Shown: piece by piece, positions 17,057-24,610 of the stretch
Layout of the letters: each line of letters starts with the position of its first letter
Position numbering within the stretch: the first letter of the stretch is position 1
Source: Firm-08 sp045546995
GTDB lineage: Bacteria; Bacillota; Clostridia; Oscillospirales; QAKW01
Length of the DNA: 64,000 nucleotides
Reading direction: 5' to 3'
NCBI GenBank assembly: GCA_045546995.1
Contig: JAZQDW010000047.1
Coordinates: forward strand, 1-64,000
Position numbers and translations under genes: made by a program
Notes under the pieces: model-generated
What the model was told of the DNA's origin: nothing
The model's input: only the letters and a program-made list of their open reading frames with translations
Database searches by the model: none

Positions 17057-18021
17057 CAAATTGTGCCATGTTAGTATGTAGCTTCTATTTGAAGAAAAAA
17101 TTCTGTCGTGGAGATAGTGAAATTTATAGTCTTAATCAAGAAATTATCACAAATACCGAAGAAAATCCAAAAACGTTTACAGATTTTTTCGACGTATTAT
17201 CTTCGTTTTGTGAGAATAACACATCATTTTCAGATGACGTAAAATCTAGAAAAATGTTCTCGGTGAAAGATGGCAGCTCGTCATTTAAAGATACTACTAC
17301 ATATCGTGCTATGTCTTTTGTTATTCAATCTGGAAGTTACGGCATCGAGGCAGATATGACAAATCGACATACAATGGAGATTAGTTACCATCGTACTGAA
17401 GATGAAGCTGATGTCAAATCGTTTCGTTGTGTAGTTTATATCCCCAAAGACGCAGGAACCGTTAGCATAAACAAAGGAATATTTGTATTTCAAAGCATTG
17501 CAACATATGGTGTAAAGACCATTACCATCGATATAATGAAACGTTTTTTTAGTGAGCTTGGTTTTACTCTTGAAACTAGAAGTGTATCTGTTCAAGCGTT
17601 TTTGCAAAAGCTAATTGATCAAGGTTCACTTAATAAAATTACACTTATACGAAACAGAATATCTCCTAATCCCGCTGATAATATCCTTATCAGTACTGGT
17701 AGAGAAGAACAATCTTATATTAAGCCTCATCTTCGTCAAGAATGGCTTTCTAAAATACTAGCAATATTTGAAAAAGCCGACAAAGACGGAATTGTCGAAA
17801 TCCCAGATGATGAAAACTTTGATGATCTTTCTATCCAGTTCAAATTGGGAAATAGTGTAAGAACAGTTCGTTTAAAGAATCTTGATAGGTTGAGTATTGT
17901 TGAAGATATCCCTGAAGGTATTGTTACTAAAGAAGATGAAACTAAATTAATTAACTATATGATAGATACTGCGAATGCATACAAACGAAATATTGTATTT
18001 GAGATTTTAGGTGAGGAATGA
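17053..18021 (+). CDS. Unknown protein X embedded between hsdM and hsdS
   Basis: I do not recognise this 322-residue protein. It is soluble, with mixed alpha/beta character, no signal peptide and no membrane helix. Regions that look conserved-like are SFVIQSGSYGIEADM, a GIFVFQSIATYGVKTITID block and the C-terminal NIVFEILGE. Codon use is much A/T-richer than in hsdR and hsdM. It overlaps hsdM and the following membrane-protein gene by ATGA on both sides, so it is translated as part of the hsd operon. The pairing with a membrane protein is reminiscent of two-gene anti-phage modules such as RexA/RexB or KwaB/KwaA, but I see no decisive motif. Confidence 0.75.
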   Translation: MTNCAMLVCSFYLKKKFCRGDSEIYSLNQEIITNTEENPKTFTDFFDVLSSFCENNTSFSDDVKSRKMFSVKDGSSSFKDTTTYRAMSFVIQSGSYGIEADMTNRHTMEISYHRTEDEADVKSFRCVVYIPKDAGTVSINKGIFVFQSIATYGVKTITIDIMKRFFSELGFTLETRSVSVQAFLQKLIDQGSLNKITLIRNRISPNPADNILISTGREEQSYIKPHLRQEWLSKILAIFEKADKDGIVEIPDDENFDDLSIQFKLGNSVRTVRLKNLDRLSIVEDIPEGIVTKEDETKLINYMIDTANAYKRNIVFEILGEE

Positions 18022-18629
18022 TTATGACTATCGGTAAATTTATCGGAATAATATTGTCAATTACGTCATTGCTGTTAATGATATGCATCTTGTTTAAAAA
18101 GGAAGAGCCATTTTTTAATTTCAGGGAAATATTAAAAGATCATTTGTGTTTATTCTCCAATTGCAAGTCCCAATATTTTATATTTTATGTTTTGCCTGCA
18201 TTTTTAGGTGTTGGAATATCTTTGTTATTCTCTGCTAATGTAGCCTTCTTTTCGCATCTTGGTGTTGTTTTAAGCATAATTCTATCGGTGCTATTAGCTT
18301 TATTGGCGATTTTAACTGGATATGATTTTTCAAAATTTGAAGATGATGAACAAAGAAACACAGCTGAAATAACGGTTAAACAGACTATAAATGCCATTCT
18401 TTTTTGTTGTATTATTGGTATCGTGCTGTTATTAATTGGTTTTATTGTGATAGCAACAAGCGGTAAAAGTTTTGAATGGATTCCTTTCGATATAAACATT
18501 TGCAAAATCGTTGCTTCTGCTTTTACTTACTATTTATTTATTATAGAGTTACTAAATTTATTGCTGATAATCAAGAATATGAGCAAAATCATTGAAGCAA
18601 AAATGTTAATTGAAAGGAATGGAAAATGA
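18018..18629 (+). CDS. Unknown membrane protein Y embedded between hsdM and hsdS
   Basis: A 203-residue protein with about five hydrophobic segments (roughly 5-25, 54-72, 80-103, 126-148, 162-187) and a charged loop around 103-122 (DFSKFEDDEQRNTAE). I know no family for it. Like its upstream partner it is A/T-rich. It shares ATGA overlaps with that partner and with hsdS. A membrane effector acting with the soluble partner is a reasonable guess; the sequence does not prove it. Confidence 0.75.
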   Translation: MIMTIGKFIGIILSITSLLLMICILFKKEEPFFNFREILKDHLCLFSNCKSQYFIFYVLPAFLGVGISLLFSANVAFFSHLGVVLSIILSVLLALLAILTGYDFSKFEDDEQRNTAEITVKQTINAILFCCIIGIVLLLIGFIVIATSGKSFEWIPFDINICKIVASAFTYYLFIIELLNLLLIIKNMSKIIEAKMLIERNGK

Positions 18630-20083
18630 CACCGCAAGAATTAAAAACAAGCATTTTACAGCAAGCACTTCAAGGTAAACTTGTTTCACAATATCCCTTC
18701 GAAGGTCATGGATCTATTGAAATAGAAAAGATGGAACAGCATAAAGTGAGGCTGCTAAAATCAAAGCAAATCAAAAAGGAAAAAGATTTATCAATCGTTA
18801 CCGATGAAGATAAGCCTTACGATGTTCCGGATAACTGGGCTTGGGAACGCATTGGTAATGTTGGCTCTTGGAGTGCTGGGGCTACACCGTCAAGAACTAA
18901 TCCTGAATTTTACGATGGGGACATTCCTTGGCTAAAAACAGGAGATCTTAATGATGGATATATTTCGGATGTGTCAGAATACATATCTAAACTTGCACTT
19001 GAGAAAACATCAGTAAGGTTGAATCCCACGGGATCGGTGCTAATGGCTATGTATGGTGCAACAATAGGAAAGTTGGGCATTTTGGAAATTCCAATGACCA
19101 CAAATCAAGCATGTTGTGCGTGCATTCCTTTTGAAGGAATGTATAATAAGTATCTGTTCTACTTTTTGATGGGAAATAGAAAGAATTTTATTAAAATGGG
19201 TGAAGGTGGAGCGCAACCAAATATTTCAAAAGACAAGATTGTAAGTTACCCTATCGCAATCCCGCCACTTGATGAACAGAAGCGCATTGTGGCGAAGATT
19301 GAGGAATTGCTGCCTCTGATCGACCGTTATGAGCAGGCGTGGAGTAAGCTGGAGGATTTTAACAAGCGTTTCCCTGTGGATATGCAGAAATCCATTCTCC
19401 AGATGGCCATTCAGGGCAAACTGGTCCCACAACTTCCCGAAGAAGGTACTGGAGAGGAACTGTTCCTGCAAATCCAAGCAGAAAAGCAGGCTCTCATCAA
19501 AACCGGCACAATCAAAAAGGAAAAGCCCCTGCCCGAAATCACAGAGGACGAAATCCCGTTTGATATTCCAGAGAGCTGGAAATGGGTGCGGTGGGGCGAT
19601 TTGTCACAATCTATCCAGTACGGATATAATGCACCGGCTCAAGAAAAGGGTCGTATCAAAATGGTGCGGATCAGTGATATTCAAGATGGAAAGGTGTTAT
19701 GGGATACAGTTCCATATTGCGATATCAAAGAAGATGAAATCCCCACATACATGCTTGGCGCAAACGATATTCTTTTTGCAAGAACAGGCGGTACGGTCGG
19801 AAAGTCTTATTTAGTGAAGGAAGTTCCAGAAGAAGCGATTTATGCAGGATACCTTATTCGGACACAGTATAGTTCACTTTTGTGTCCCGAATATATGAAG
19901 TATTTTATGGAGAGCCAGCTGTATTGGGATCAGCTGAGAAATGGAACGATTGCAACTGCGCAACCAAACTGTAATGGTAAGACATTGTCTAAAATGATCT
20001 TGCCTCTCCCACCGCTTGCCGAGCAGAAACGCATTGTCGCCAAACTGGAAGAAATCCTGCCGTTGTGTGAAAGGTTGAGATGA
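18626..20083 (+). CDS. hsdS: Type I restriction-modification specificity subunit
   Basis: The DNA-recognition subunit, 485 residues, with two target recognition domains. Each is followed by the conserved helical repeat: PPLDEQKRIVAKIEELLPL (about 212-230) and PPLAEQKRIVAKLEEILPL near the end. The protein thus recognises a bipartite sequence. The DNA encoding these helices is repeated, giving sites for domain exchange. A third, detached copy of the 3' end lies at 20661-20710. The gene starts within the stop of the membrane-protein gene (ATGA). Confidence 0.93.
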   Translation: MTPQELKTSILQQALQGKLVSQYPFEGHGSIEIEKMEQHKVRLLKSKQIKKEKDLSIVTDEDKPYDVPDNWAWERIGNVGSWSAGATPSRTNPEFYDGDIPWLKTGDLNDGYISDVSEYISKLALEKTSVRLNPTGSVLMAMYGATIGKLGILEIPMTTNQACCACIPFEGMYNKYLFYFLMGNRKNFIKMGEGGAQPNISKDKIVSYPIAIPPLDEQKRIVAKIEELLPLIDRYEQAWSKLEDFNKRFPVDMQKSILQMAIQGKLVPQLPEEGTGEELFLQIQAEKQALIKTGTIKKEKPLPEITEDEIPFDIPESWKWVRWGDLSQSIQYGYNAPAQEKGRIKMVRISDIQDGKVLWDTVPYCDIKEDEIPTYMLGANDILFARTGGTVGKSYLVKEVPEEAIYAGYLIRTQYSSLLCPEYMKYFMESQLYWDQLRNGTIATAQPNCNGKTLSKMILPLPPLAEQKRIVAKLEEILPLCERLR

Positions 20084-20188
20084 TTCAATTTATTTTTCAG
20101 TTGGCAACACTCACTACGGAAGGATCCGCAAATGTCGATTGAGAACAGTATTAAGAAACAGTATCTGAAAAATTAGCAGGGAGAGCAA

Positions 20189-20629
20189 GTGAATAAGTGG
20201 AGGAAGTGGAATGTGATGGGTAGCACAACCGATATGAGACTAATAGACAACAAAATTGTTTTAACGGAAAACGAAATTACTTTGTCGGATGTAAAATTAA
20301 GACAGATAATTGCCGACGTATATGAGCGTGCACACATTGATTTGGCAGTTGCAAAAATTCAAAAGCTGAGTTGGAGTTTCCTTTCGATTGCAAGTACTTT
20401 GTTGTTAACTTTGTTGACAGCTACATTTAATGACATTGGCGTCATTAAGGGAGAAGTAGTCATGACAATAGTATGTATCTTGTGTGTAGGATGCTTTTTC
20501 GCATTTGTTGGTACATTTGTTTATAGTAAACTGCGAAGAAAAACCGCTTTCCCAATAAATACTCGAAATATAGCTGTTGATAAGATTATGGAAGACATCT
20601 TGCAAAGTGGCAAAAAGATTCAAGAGTGA
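20189..20629 (+). CDS. Small two-helix membrane protein
   Basis: An unrecognised 146-residue protein with a soluble N-terminal ~55 residues, two membrane helices (about 62-80 and 90-112) and a C-terminal tail. The start is uncertain: GTG 20189 follows GGGAG closely, while ATG 20216 has GGAGG at 12 nt. It is A/T-rich and lies between hsdS and a duplicated hsdS 3' end, so it may have arrived by insertion. The layout resembles small membrane effectors of defence systems, but there is no specific motif. Confidence 0.65.
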   Translation: MNKWRKWNVMGSTTDMRLIDNKIVLTENEITLSDVKLRQIIADVYERAHIDLAVAKIQKLSWSFLSIASTLLLTLLTATFNDIGVIKGEVVMTIVCILCVGCFFAFVGTFVYSKLRRKTAFPINTRNIAVDKIMEDILQSGKKIQE

Positions 20630-20660
20630 AAGGCGATAAATAAATGTTGTCACAAAGGAG

Positions 20661-20713
20661 TTATCGCCGCCAAACCGGAAGAAATCCTGCCACTATGTGA
20701 AAGGTTGAAGTGA
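20661..20713 (+). repeat. Detached copy of the hsdS 3' end
   Basis: Bases 20671-20710 match 20041-20080, the last codons of hsdS (PEEILPLCERLK-like), at about 90% identity by eye. The copy runs straight into the integrase remnant. It marks an old recombination joint or a lost second hsdS gene. Confidence 0.8.
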
Positions 20714-20714
20714 T

Positions 20715-21182
20715 TATATTACCATCACCATTGAGCGATCGGTCACGACGGTGGCGGGCATTGGCATTGTAGATAAGGAGCCCAAAACCGAGAGCAGCAA
20801 GCGCGTGATTGCCATATCGGATAAGCTGCTGTCGGTGCTGATGGAATACAAGGCATAGTACGATCAGTACCGCCACGACATGGGCGATCAATGGAAAGAA
20901 ACAGACCGGCTGTTCATCGCGGAGTACGGCGCACAGATCTACCCCGGCACCGTGTACACATGGGTACATAAGGTGTGTGACGCGGCGGGGTTGCCTCACA
21001 GGACGGTGCATTCGCTGCGGCATACCAACATCACCATGCAGATCGCAGCGGGTGTACCGCTGGTCACAGTGGCCGGTAGAGCAGGTCACGCGCGAACAAG
21101 CACCACAACGGATATCTACAGTCACTTCCTAAAGAGTTCCGATAAAACAGCCGCAGAAAAGCTGGAACAATTATTCGAATAA
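20715..21182 (+). pseudogene. Tyrosine recombinase (integrase) remnant
   Basis: One reading frame from 20715 to 21182 encodes the C-terminal half of a phage-type integrase. An in-frame TAG at 20856-20858 splits it. The surviving part shows HSLRHTNIT, GHARTSTT and IYSH, which carry the catalytic His-x-x-Arg, His and Tyr. The N-terminal arm-binding and core domains are gone, replaced by the hsdS tail duplication. It sits about 750 bp from the right attachment core, as expected for the element's own integrase, now inactive. Confidence 0.88.
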
Positions 21183-21194
21183 TGGATAAAGCAA

Positions 21195-21226
21195 AGCCGC
21201 CACCTAGTAAAAGCTGGGTGGCGGCC
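21195..21226. terminator. Hairpin between convergent genes
   Basis: GCCGCCACC and GGTGGCGGC form a 9-bp stem with a loop of about 13 nt between the integrase remnant and the leftward pseudogene. No good T-tract follows, so terminator function is uncertain. Confidence 0.4.
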
Positions 21227-21247
21227 GACATGTTTTATGAACAATAA

Positions 21248-21849
21248 TTATGTACTAACAAAACTGGTGACAATTCCAATTATAAGAAGCAAACCCGAAA
21301 TTGCAAATCCGACATACATAAATACTTTGTTTGCGGTTTTGTTTGCATAACACATCTTAAAACAGATTCCAAAGGATACAGGATAGGTATTTTTTTCTTG
21401 TTTAGAATGTCCAGCAATAGGTGAGATGAATACGCAGCGCCTAAGGCGATAGCAAGCGGTGTATAGATCAAAGCGGCAGCTATGGTGTAAAGAATCATAG
21501 CTAAAAACGAATGCGTAAAGGTTCGATGATCGGAACAAAAGCCGACAATATACAAGACTACAAAACCAATACCACCAATAATAGGCAGCATAGGTTTGGC
21601 AATTATAGATTCGCATATTCCAAATCCCAAAAAGAAATCTAAAACGAGAGCGAGCACGGCGGAACCAAGAGCAAGAAGCTGTCCAATCAACGCATCAGCC
21701 TGATAATCGTTGTCGAGTATATCATTATCCGCAAGAACGCCACCAACTGTTCCTCCGATAACAGCAACCGCGCATTCGTTAAACGTTTTCGGTTGAATTA
21801 TCGCCAGTGAAGTAGCAAGCCCAACAGCGAAATGTGTTTTGCTCATCAT
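21248..21849 (-). pseudogene. YdjM/DUF457-type membrane metal-dependent hydrolase, frameshifted
   Basis: The frame starting at 21849 encodes MMSKTHFAVGLATSL and then GGTVGGVLADND, SDHRTFTHSFLAM and AYSSHLLLDILN, the His/Asp pattern of YdjM-type inner-membrane proteins. Near 21380 the expected C-terminus (FGICFKMC...GFAISGLLLIIGI) continues in another frame to 21248. A single-base loss around the TATCCT-TTGGAAT junction explains this. The original frame instead runs on to 21280 with an unrelated tail. A sequencing error is possible. AAGGAG precedes the start. Confidence 0.7.
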
Positions 21850-21929
21850 ACCGAACATCTCTCCTTCCAAAGTGAAGTAAATGAAAACAGCCATCGAGTA
21901 TGGCTTAACAGCCACAGCCGAGGCTGTCA

Positions 21930-21976
21930 ATGGCACGCCCGGCGCGATTCGAACGCGCGGCCTTTCGCTTAGGAGG
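21930..21976 (-). repeat. Central attachment site within intact tRNA-Arg
   Basis: Direct repeat of 11289-11335, 47 bp without mismatch. The CTTAGGAGG core (21968-21976) is shared by all three tRNA copies and marks the likely strand-exchange region. Confidence 0.85.
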
Positions 21977-22007
21977 CGGACGCTCTATCCTGCTGAGCTA
22001 CGGGCGC
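21931..22007 (-). tRNA. tRNA-Arg(CCU), intact
   Basis: Cloverleaf on the minus strand: acceptor GCGCCCG/CGGGCGT, D stem GCTC/GAGC, anticodon loop CTCCTAA (anticodon CCU), T-arm GCGCG-TTCGAAT-CGCGC and an encoded CCA. The anticodon stem TCCGC/GCGAA contains one C-A mismatch (28-42) and the acceptor a G-U end pair. The gene lies between the two broken tRNA halves, so it was probably brought in or restored by integration. Confidence 0.9.
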
Positions 22008-22067
22008 ATATTATGAAATTTAGGTAAATTGGGCTTTGAAGGCATATCCCTTACGTTTTCCCCAAAA

Positions 22068-22098
22068 GGCACCAAAGGGTACCAAACAGGGTGCCAAA
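22068..22098. repeat. Candidate integrase arm-binding sites, right
   Basis: GGCACCAAA (22068), GGTACCAAA (22078) and GGTGCCAAA (22090) are phased at 10-12 bp and match the words at 11467-11498. The 180-bp segment carrying them, between two tRNA copies, looks like the remains of a second, mostly deleted element. Confidence 0.5.
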
Positions 22099-22188
22099 CT
22101 GCCGGAGGTCATGATGCAAGGTCGCGAAATCGGCGTTTTCCTCGCGTTTTCTCGCTTTCCTGCGAGTATCACGCGGACAGAGCAAGAC

Positions 22189-22231
22189 CTTAGGAGGCGG
22201 ACGCTCTATCCTGCTGAGCTACGGGCGCATA
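22189..22231 (-). repeat. Right attachment site: 5' half of tRNA-Arg
   Basis: 43 bp identical to 21968-22010, covering the tRNA 5' end through the anticodon loop. The 3' half is absent. Together with 11289-11335 it reconstitutes the ancestral tRNA gene, so the whole interval 11336-22188 is foreign. Confidence 0.88.
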
Positions 22232-22321
22232 GGAAATTGGAATGTGGTATCATTTTACGCCAAACGGTAAGAAAAGTCAAGTTTTTGCACAATTGGCAAC
22301 AAAAGACTTTACTTTCCGTTT

Positions 22322-22350
22322 TTGTTTATATATAATTATAATGTTATAAT
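22322..22350 (+). promoter_or_regulatory. Promoter of ddl-murI
   Basis: TTGTTT (22322-22327), 17-bp spacer and TATAAT (22345-22350) in an A/T-rich stretch 50 bp upstream of ddl. Confidence 0.65.
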
Positions 22351-22399
22351 ATGTCCAAAAATATATATTAGAAAGATAGATTCGGAAGGAATGAGGGCA

Positions 22400-23458
22400 A
22401 TGAAAAAGGTATTGGTAGTTTTCGGCGGACGCAGCAGTGAATATGAGGTCGCTTGCCGCAGCGCCGCTTACGTTACAAGTCAGATCGACAGAGAAAAATA
22501 TGAGGTACATACCGTCGGCGTTACCAAGGACGGACGCTGGATGTATACGTCGGCCACCGGAGAACAGATGGCGGATTATTCCTGGGAGCATCTGGAGAGT
22601 AACCGCGGTTGCGTGCTGTCTCCCGATACCGCGCTGCACGGTCTGCAGTTTACCGATGGGGAGCAGATGTCCTTTGACGTGGTATTTCCCGTGATGCACG
22701 GCAAAAACGGTGAGGACGGCGCCATTGCCGCCCTGTGCCAGATGGCCGGTCTGCCTCAGGTGGGCTGTTCCATGACCAGCGGCGCCATTTGTATGGATAA
22801 AATGATCACCAAGGTGATCTGTGAGAAATATGATATTCCGCAGGCAAAATGGGCTTATTGTTTTTCAAAAGAGGTGACGCAGGACGCTTCTGCCGCCGCT
22901 GACCGTCTGATGGAGGTCATGGAGGAGTATCCCGTATTCGTCAAGCCCTGCTCGGCCGGCTCTTCGGTGGGCATCGGCAAGGCCAAAAACAAAGAGGAAT
23001 TGATCGCCGCCCTGCAGGAGGCCGCCCGTCACGACTTTAAGATCGTGGTGGAGGCCTTTATCGAGGGTCAGGAGGTGGAGGTTGCGGTGCTGGGCAGTCG
23101 CTTTGACCCCGTGGTCAGCTACCCCGGTGAGATCGCGCCCACCGCTGAATTTTACAGCTATGATGCCAAATATAACGACGACACCTCCGCGCTGTATATC
23201 CCCGCGCGGCTGGAGCAATCGGTGATGGAGGAGCTGCGGCGCTATGCGGCCAAGATCTTCAAGGTATTGGATTGCGCCGGTATGAGCCGTGTGGACTTCT
23301 TTGCCACCAAAAACGGCATTTTGTTTAACGAGATCAACACCATTCCCGGACATACCGTGATCAGTATGTATCCCAAGCTGATGCAGGCCTACGGTATCGA
23401 GGGTAAGGAATGTATGACCGCCCTGATCGAGGGCGCGTTGGAGAGAGGAATCGAGTAA
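22400..23458 (+). CDS. ddl: D-alanine--D-alanine ligase
   Basis: ATP-grasp enzyme joining two D-alanines for peptidoglycan precursors, 352 residues. Motifs: N-terminal VVFGGRSSEYEVACRSA, VFPVMHGKNGEDGAIAALCQ, the omega-loop FYSYDAKYND with Tyr/Lys typical of D-Ala specificity rather than D-lactate, and the C-terminal metal site NEINTIPGHT. ATG 22400 is 9 nt after AAGGA; the frame extends upstream but without a better start. It overlaps murI by one base (TAATG), making a small cell-wall operon. Confidence 0.96.
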   Translation: MKKVLVVFGGRSSEYEVACRSAAYVTSQIDREKYEVHTVGVTKDGRWMYTSATGEQMADYSWEHLESNRGCVLSPDTALHGLQFTDGEQMSFDVVFPVMHGKNGEDGAIAALCQMAGLPQVGCSMTSGAICMDKMITKVICEKYDIPQAKWAYCFSKEVTQDASAAADRLMEVMEEYPVFVKPCSAGSSVGIGKAKNKEELIAALQEAARHDFKIVVEAFIEGQEVEVAVLGSRFDPVVSYPGEIAPTAEFYSYDAKYNDDTSALYIPARLEQSVMEELRRYAAKIFKVLDCAGMSRVDFFATKNGILFNEINTIPGHTVISMYPKLMQAYGIEGKECMTALIEGALERGIE

Positions 23459-24255
23459 TGCTGGGTGTGTTTGACAGTGGGCTGGGTGGCCTTTCCGCCG
23501 TAAAGGAATTGGCCAGATGTTTGCCCGCAGAGGACGTGGTATATTTCGGCGATACCGGACGGGTGCCGTACGGGACACGCTCGAAGAACACCATCATTAA
23601 ATACGCCCTGCAGGATGCACGATTTTTGATGACCCATCAGCCTAAGGCTATTCTGGTAGCCTGCGGTACCGTGTCCAGTGTGGCACTGGAGGCGTTGCAG
23701 GCGCAGTTTGACGGCCCGGTAGTGGGCGTGGTGGAGCCGGCTGTCCGCGCGGCGCTGGCCGCCACCGGCAACAAGCGGATTGCCGTATTGGGTACTCCTG
23801 CCACCATTCGCAGTGGATCCTATGCAAAACTGCTGTGTCAGGGAGATGCCGACGTCAGCGTTAAGGGCATTCCCTGTCCCTTGTTTGTGCCGCTGGTGGA
23901 AAACGGACACATCGATCCGGCCGATCCCATCGTGCAGGCCGCTGTGGCCCATTATTTGAAGGACGCTATGGATTTTGGGGCGGATACCATCATTCTGGGC
24001 TGTACCCATTATCCGTTATTGCGGGCCGCCATCCGCGCCTGTGTGGGCGAGGGTGTGCATCTCATCGATGCGGCGGCGGAAGCGGCAAGATGTCTCAAGG
24101 ACGTGCTGGCACAGCAACAGCTGCTGTCGGCCCGTGGCGGCGAGCAAAGCTTTTTTGTCTCGGACGCGCCGGAGAACTTTGCCGACACGGCCAAGGTATT
24201 TCTGGGGCATGATATTGAGAAAGCGGTAGAGCAAATTGACATCGAAAAGTATTAA
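23458..24255 (+). CDS. murI: Glutamate racemase
   Basis: Makes D-glutamate for peptidoglycan, 265 residues. Motifs: VFDSGLGGLSAVKEL, YFGDTGRVPYGTRS, a first catalytic Cys in VACGTVSS (about residue 65) and the second in LGCTHYPLL. The usual first motif is ACNTAS, so the Asn is replaced by Gly here. A secondary role or altered substrate binding cannot be excluded, but the overall fit is strong. Coupled to ddl and followed by DUF1934 and argS. Confidence 0.92.
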   Translation: MLGVFDSGLGGLSAVKELARCLPAEDVVYFGDTGRVPYGTRSKNTIIKYALQDARFLMTHQPKAILVACGTVSSVALEALQAQFDGPVVGVVEPAVRAALAATGNKRIAVLGTPATIRSGSYAKLLCQGDADVSVKGIPCPLFVPLVENGHIDPADPIVQAAVAHYLKDAMDFGADTIILGCTHYPLLRAAIRACVGEGVHLIDAAAEAARCLKDVLAQQQLLSARGGEQSFFVSDAPENFADTAKVFLGHDIEKAVEQIDIEKY

Positions 24256-24610
24256 GGTAAAGATCCGACTGAGCCTGACGCCGGTGGGAGAGCAACCCGA
24301 GGTGATTTTGACCGAGGGTACCCTCCTGGAACGGGAAGAAAAGAGTCTGGTGCAGTTTGAAGATCGGAGAATACAAATTGAAGCGGGGCGGGTGCTGATC
24401 CGTCAGCAATATCTGCTGGAGCTGCATCCGACGGAGGAAACAAAGCTGTTGTATCCCACCCCTTACGGAGAACTGAGTATGACGGTGCGCACCAACGTGC
24501 TGGAGGTTTCCACCGACCGGCGAAAGGTGGACGCCCTGTACGCCCTGTACACCAACGGTGAGATGATCCATAAGATCCGAATGAATTTGAAATTGGAGGA
24601 AATCAAGTGA
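24236..24610 (+). CDS. DUF1934 beta-barrel protein
   Basis: A 124-residue calycin-like protein of the DUF1934 (YwiB-type) family, function unknown. It has alternating beta strands: IKVKIRLSL, LTEGTLLEREEKSLVQFED, LYPTPYGELSMTVRTNVLEV and a C-terminal NGEMIHKIRMNLKLEEI. The only reasonable start is TTG 24236, overlapping the end of murI; no ATG is in frame near it. It overlaps argS by 4 bp. The murI/DUF1934/argS order looks like a conserved translationally coupled cluster. Confidence 0.8.
   Translation: MTSKSIKVKIRLSLTPVGEQPEVILTEGTLLEREEKSLVQFEDRRIQIEAGRVLIRQQYLLELHPTEETKLLYPTPYGELSMTVRTNVLEVSTDRRKVDALYALYTNGEMIHKIRMNLKLEEIK

Noticed and set aside
17053..18629. Naming the embedded pair as RexAB or Kiwa
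   Set aside because: Only size and membrane topology agree. Gene order and protein lengths differ in part and I see no diagnostic motif, so no family name is given.
21195..21226. Good terminator between the integrase remnant and the YdjM-like pseudogene
   Set aside because: The stem is strong but neither side has a proper T-tract, so it is listed only at low confidence.
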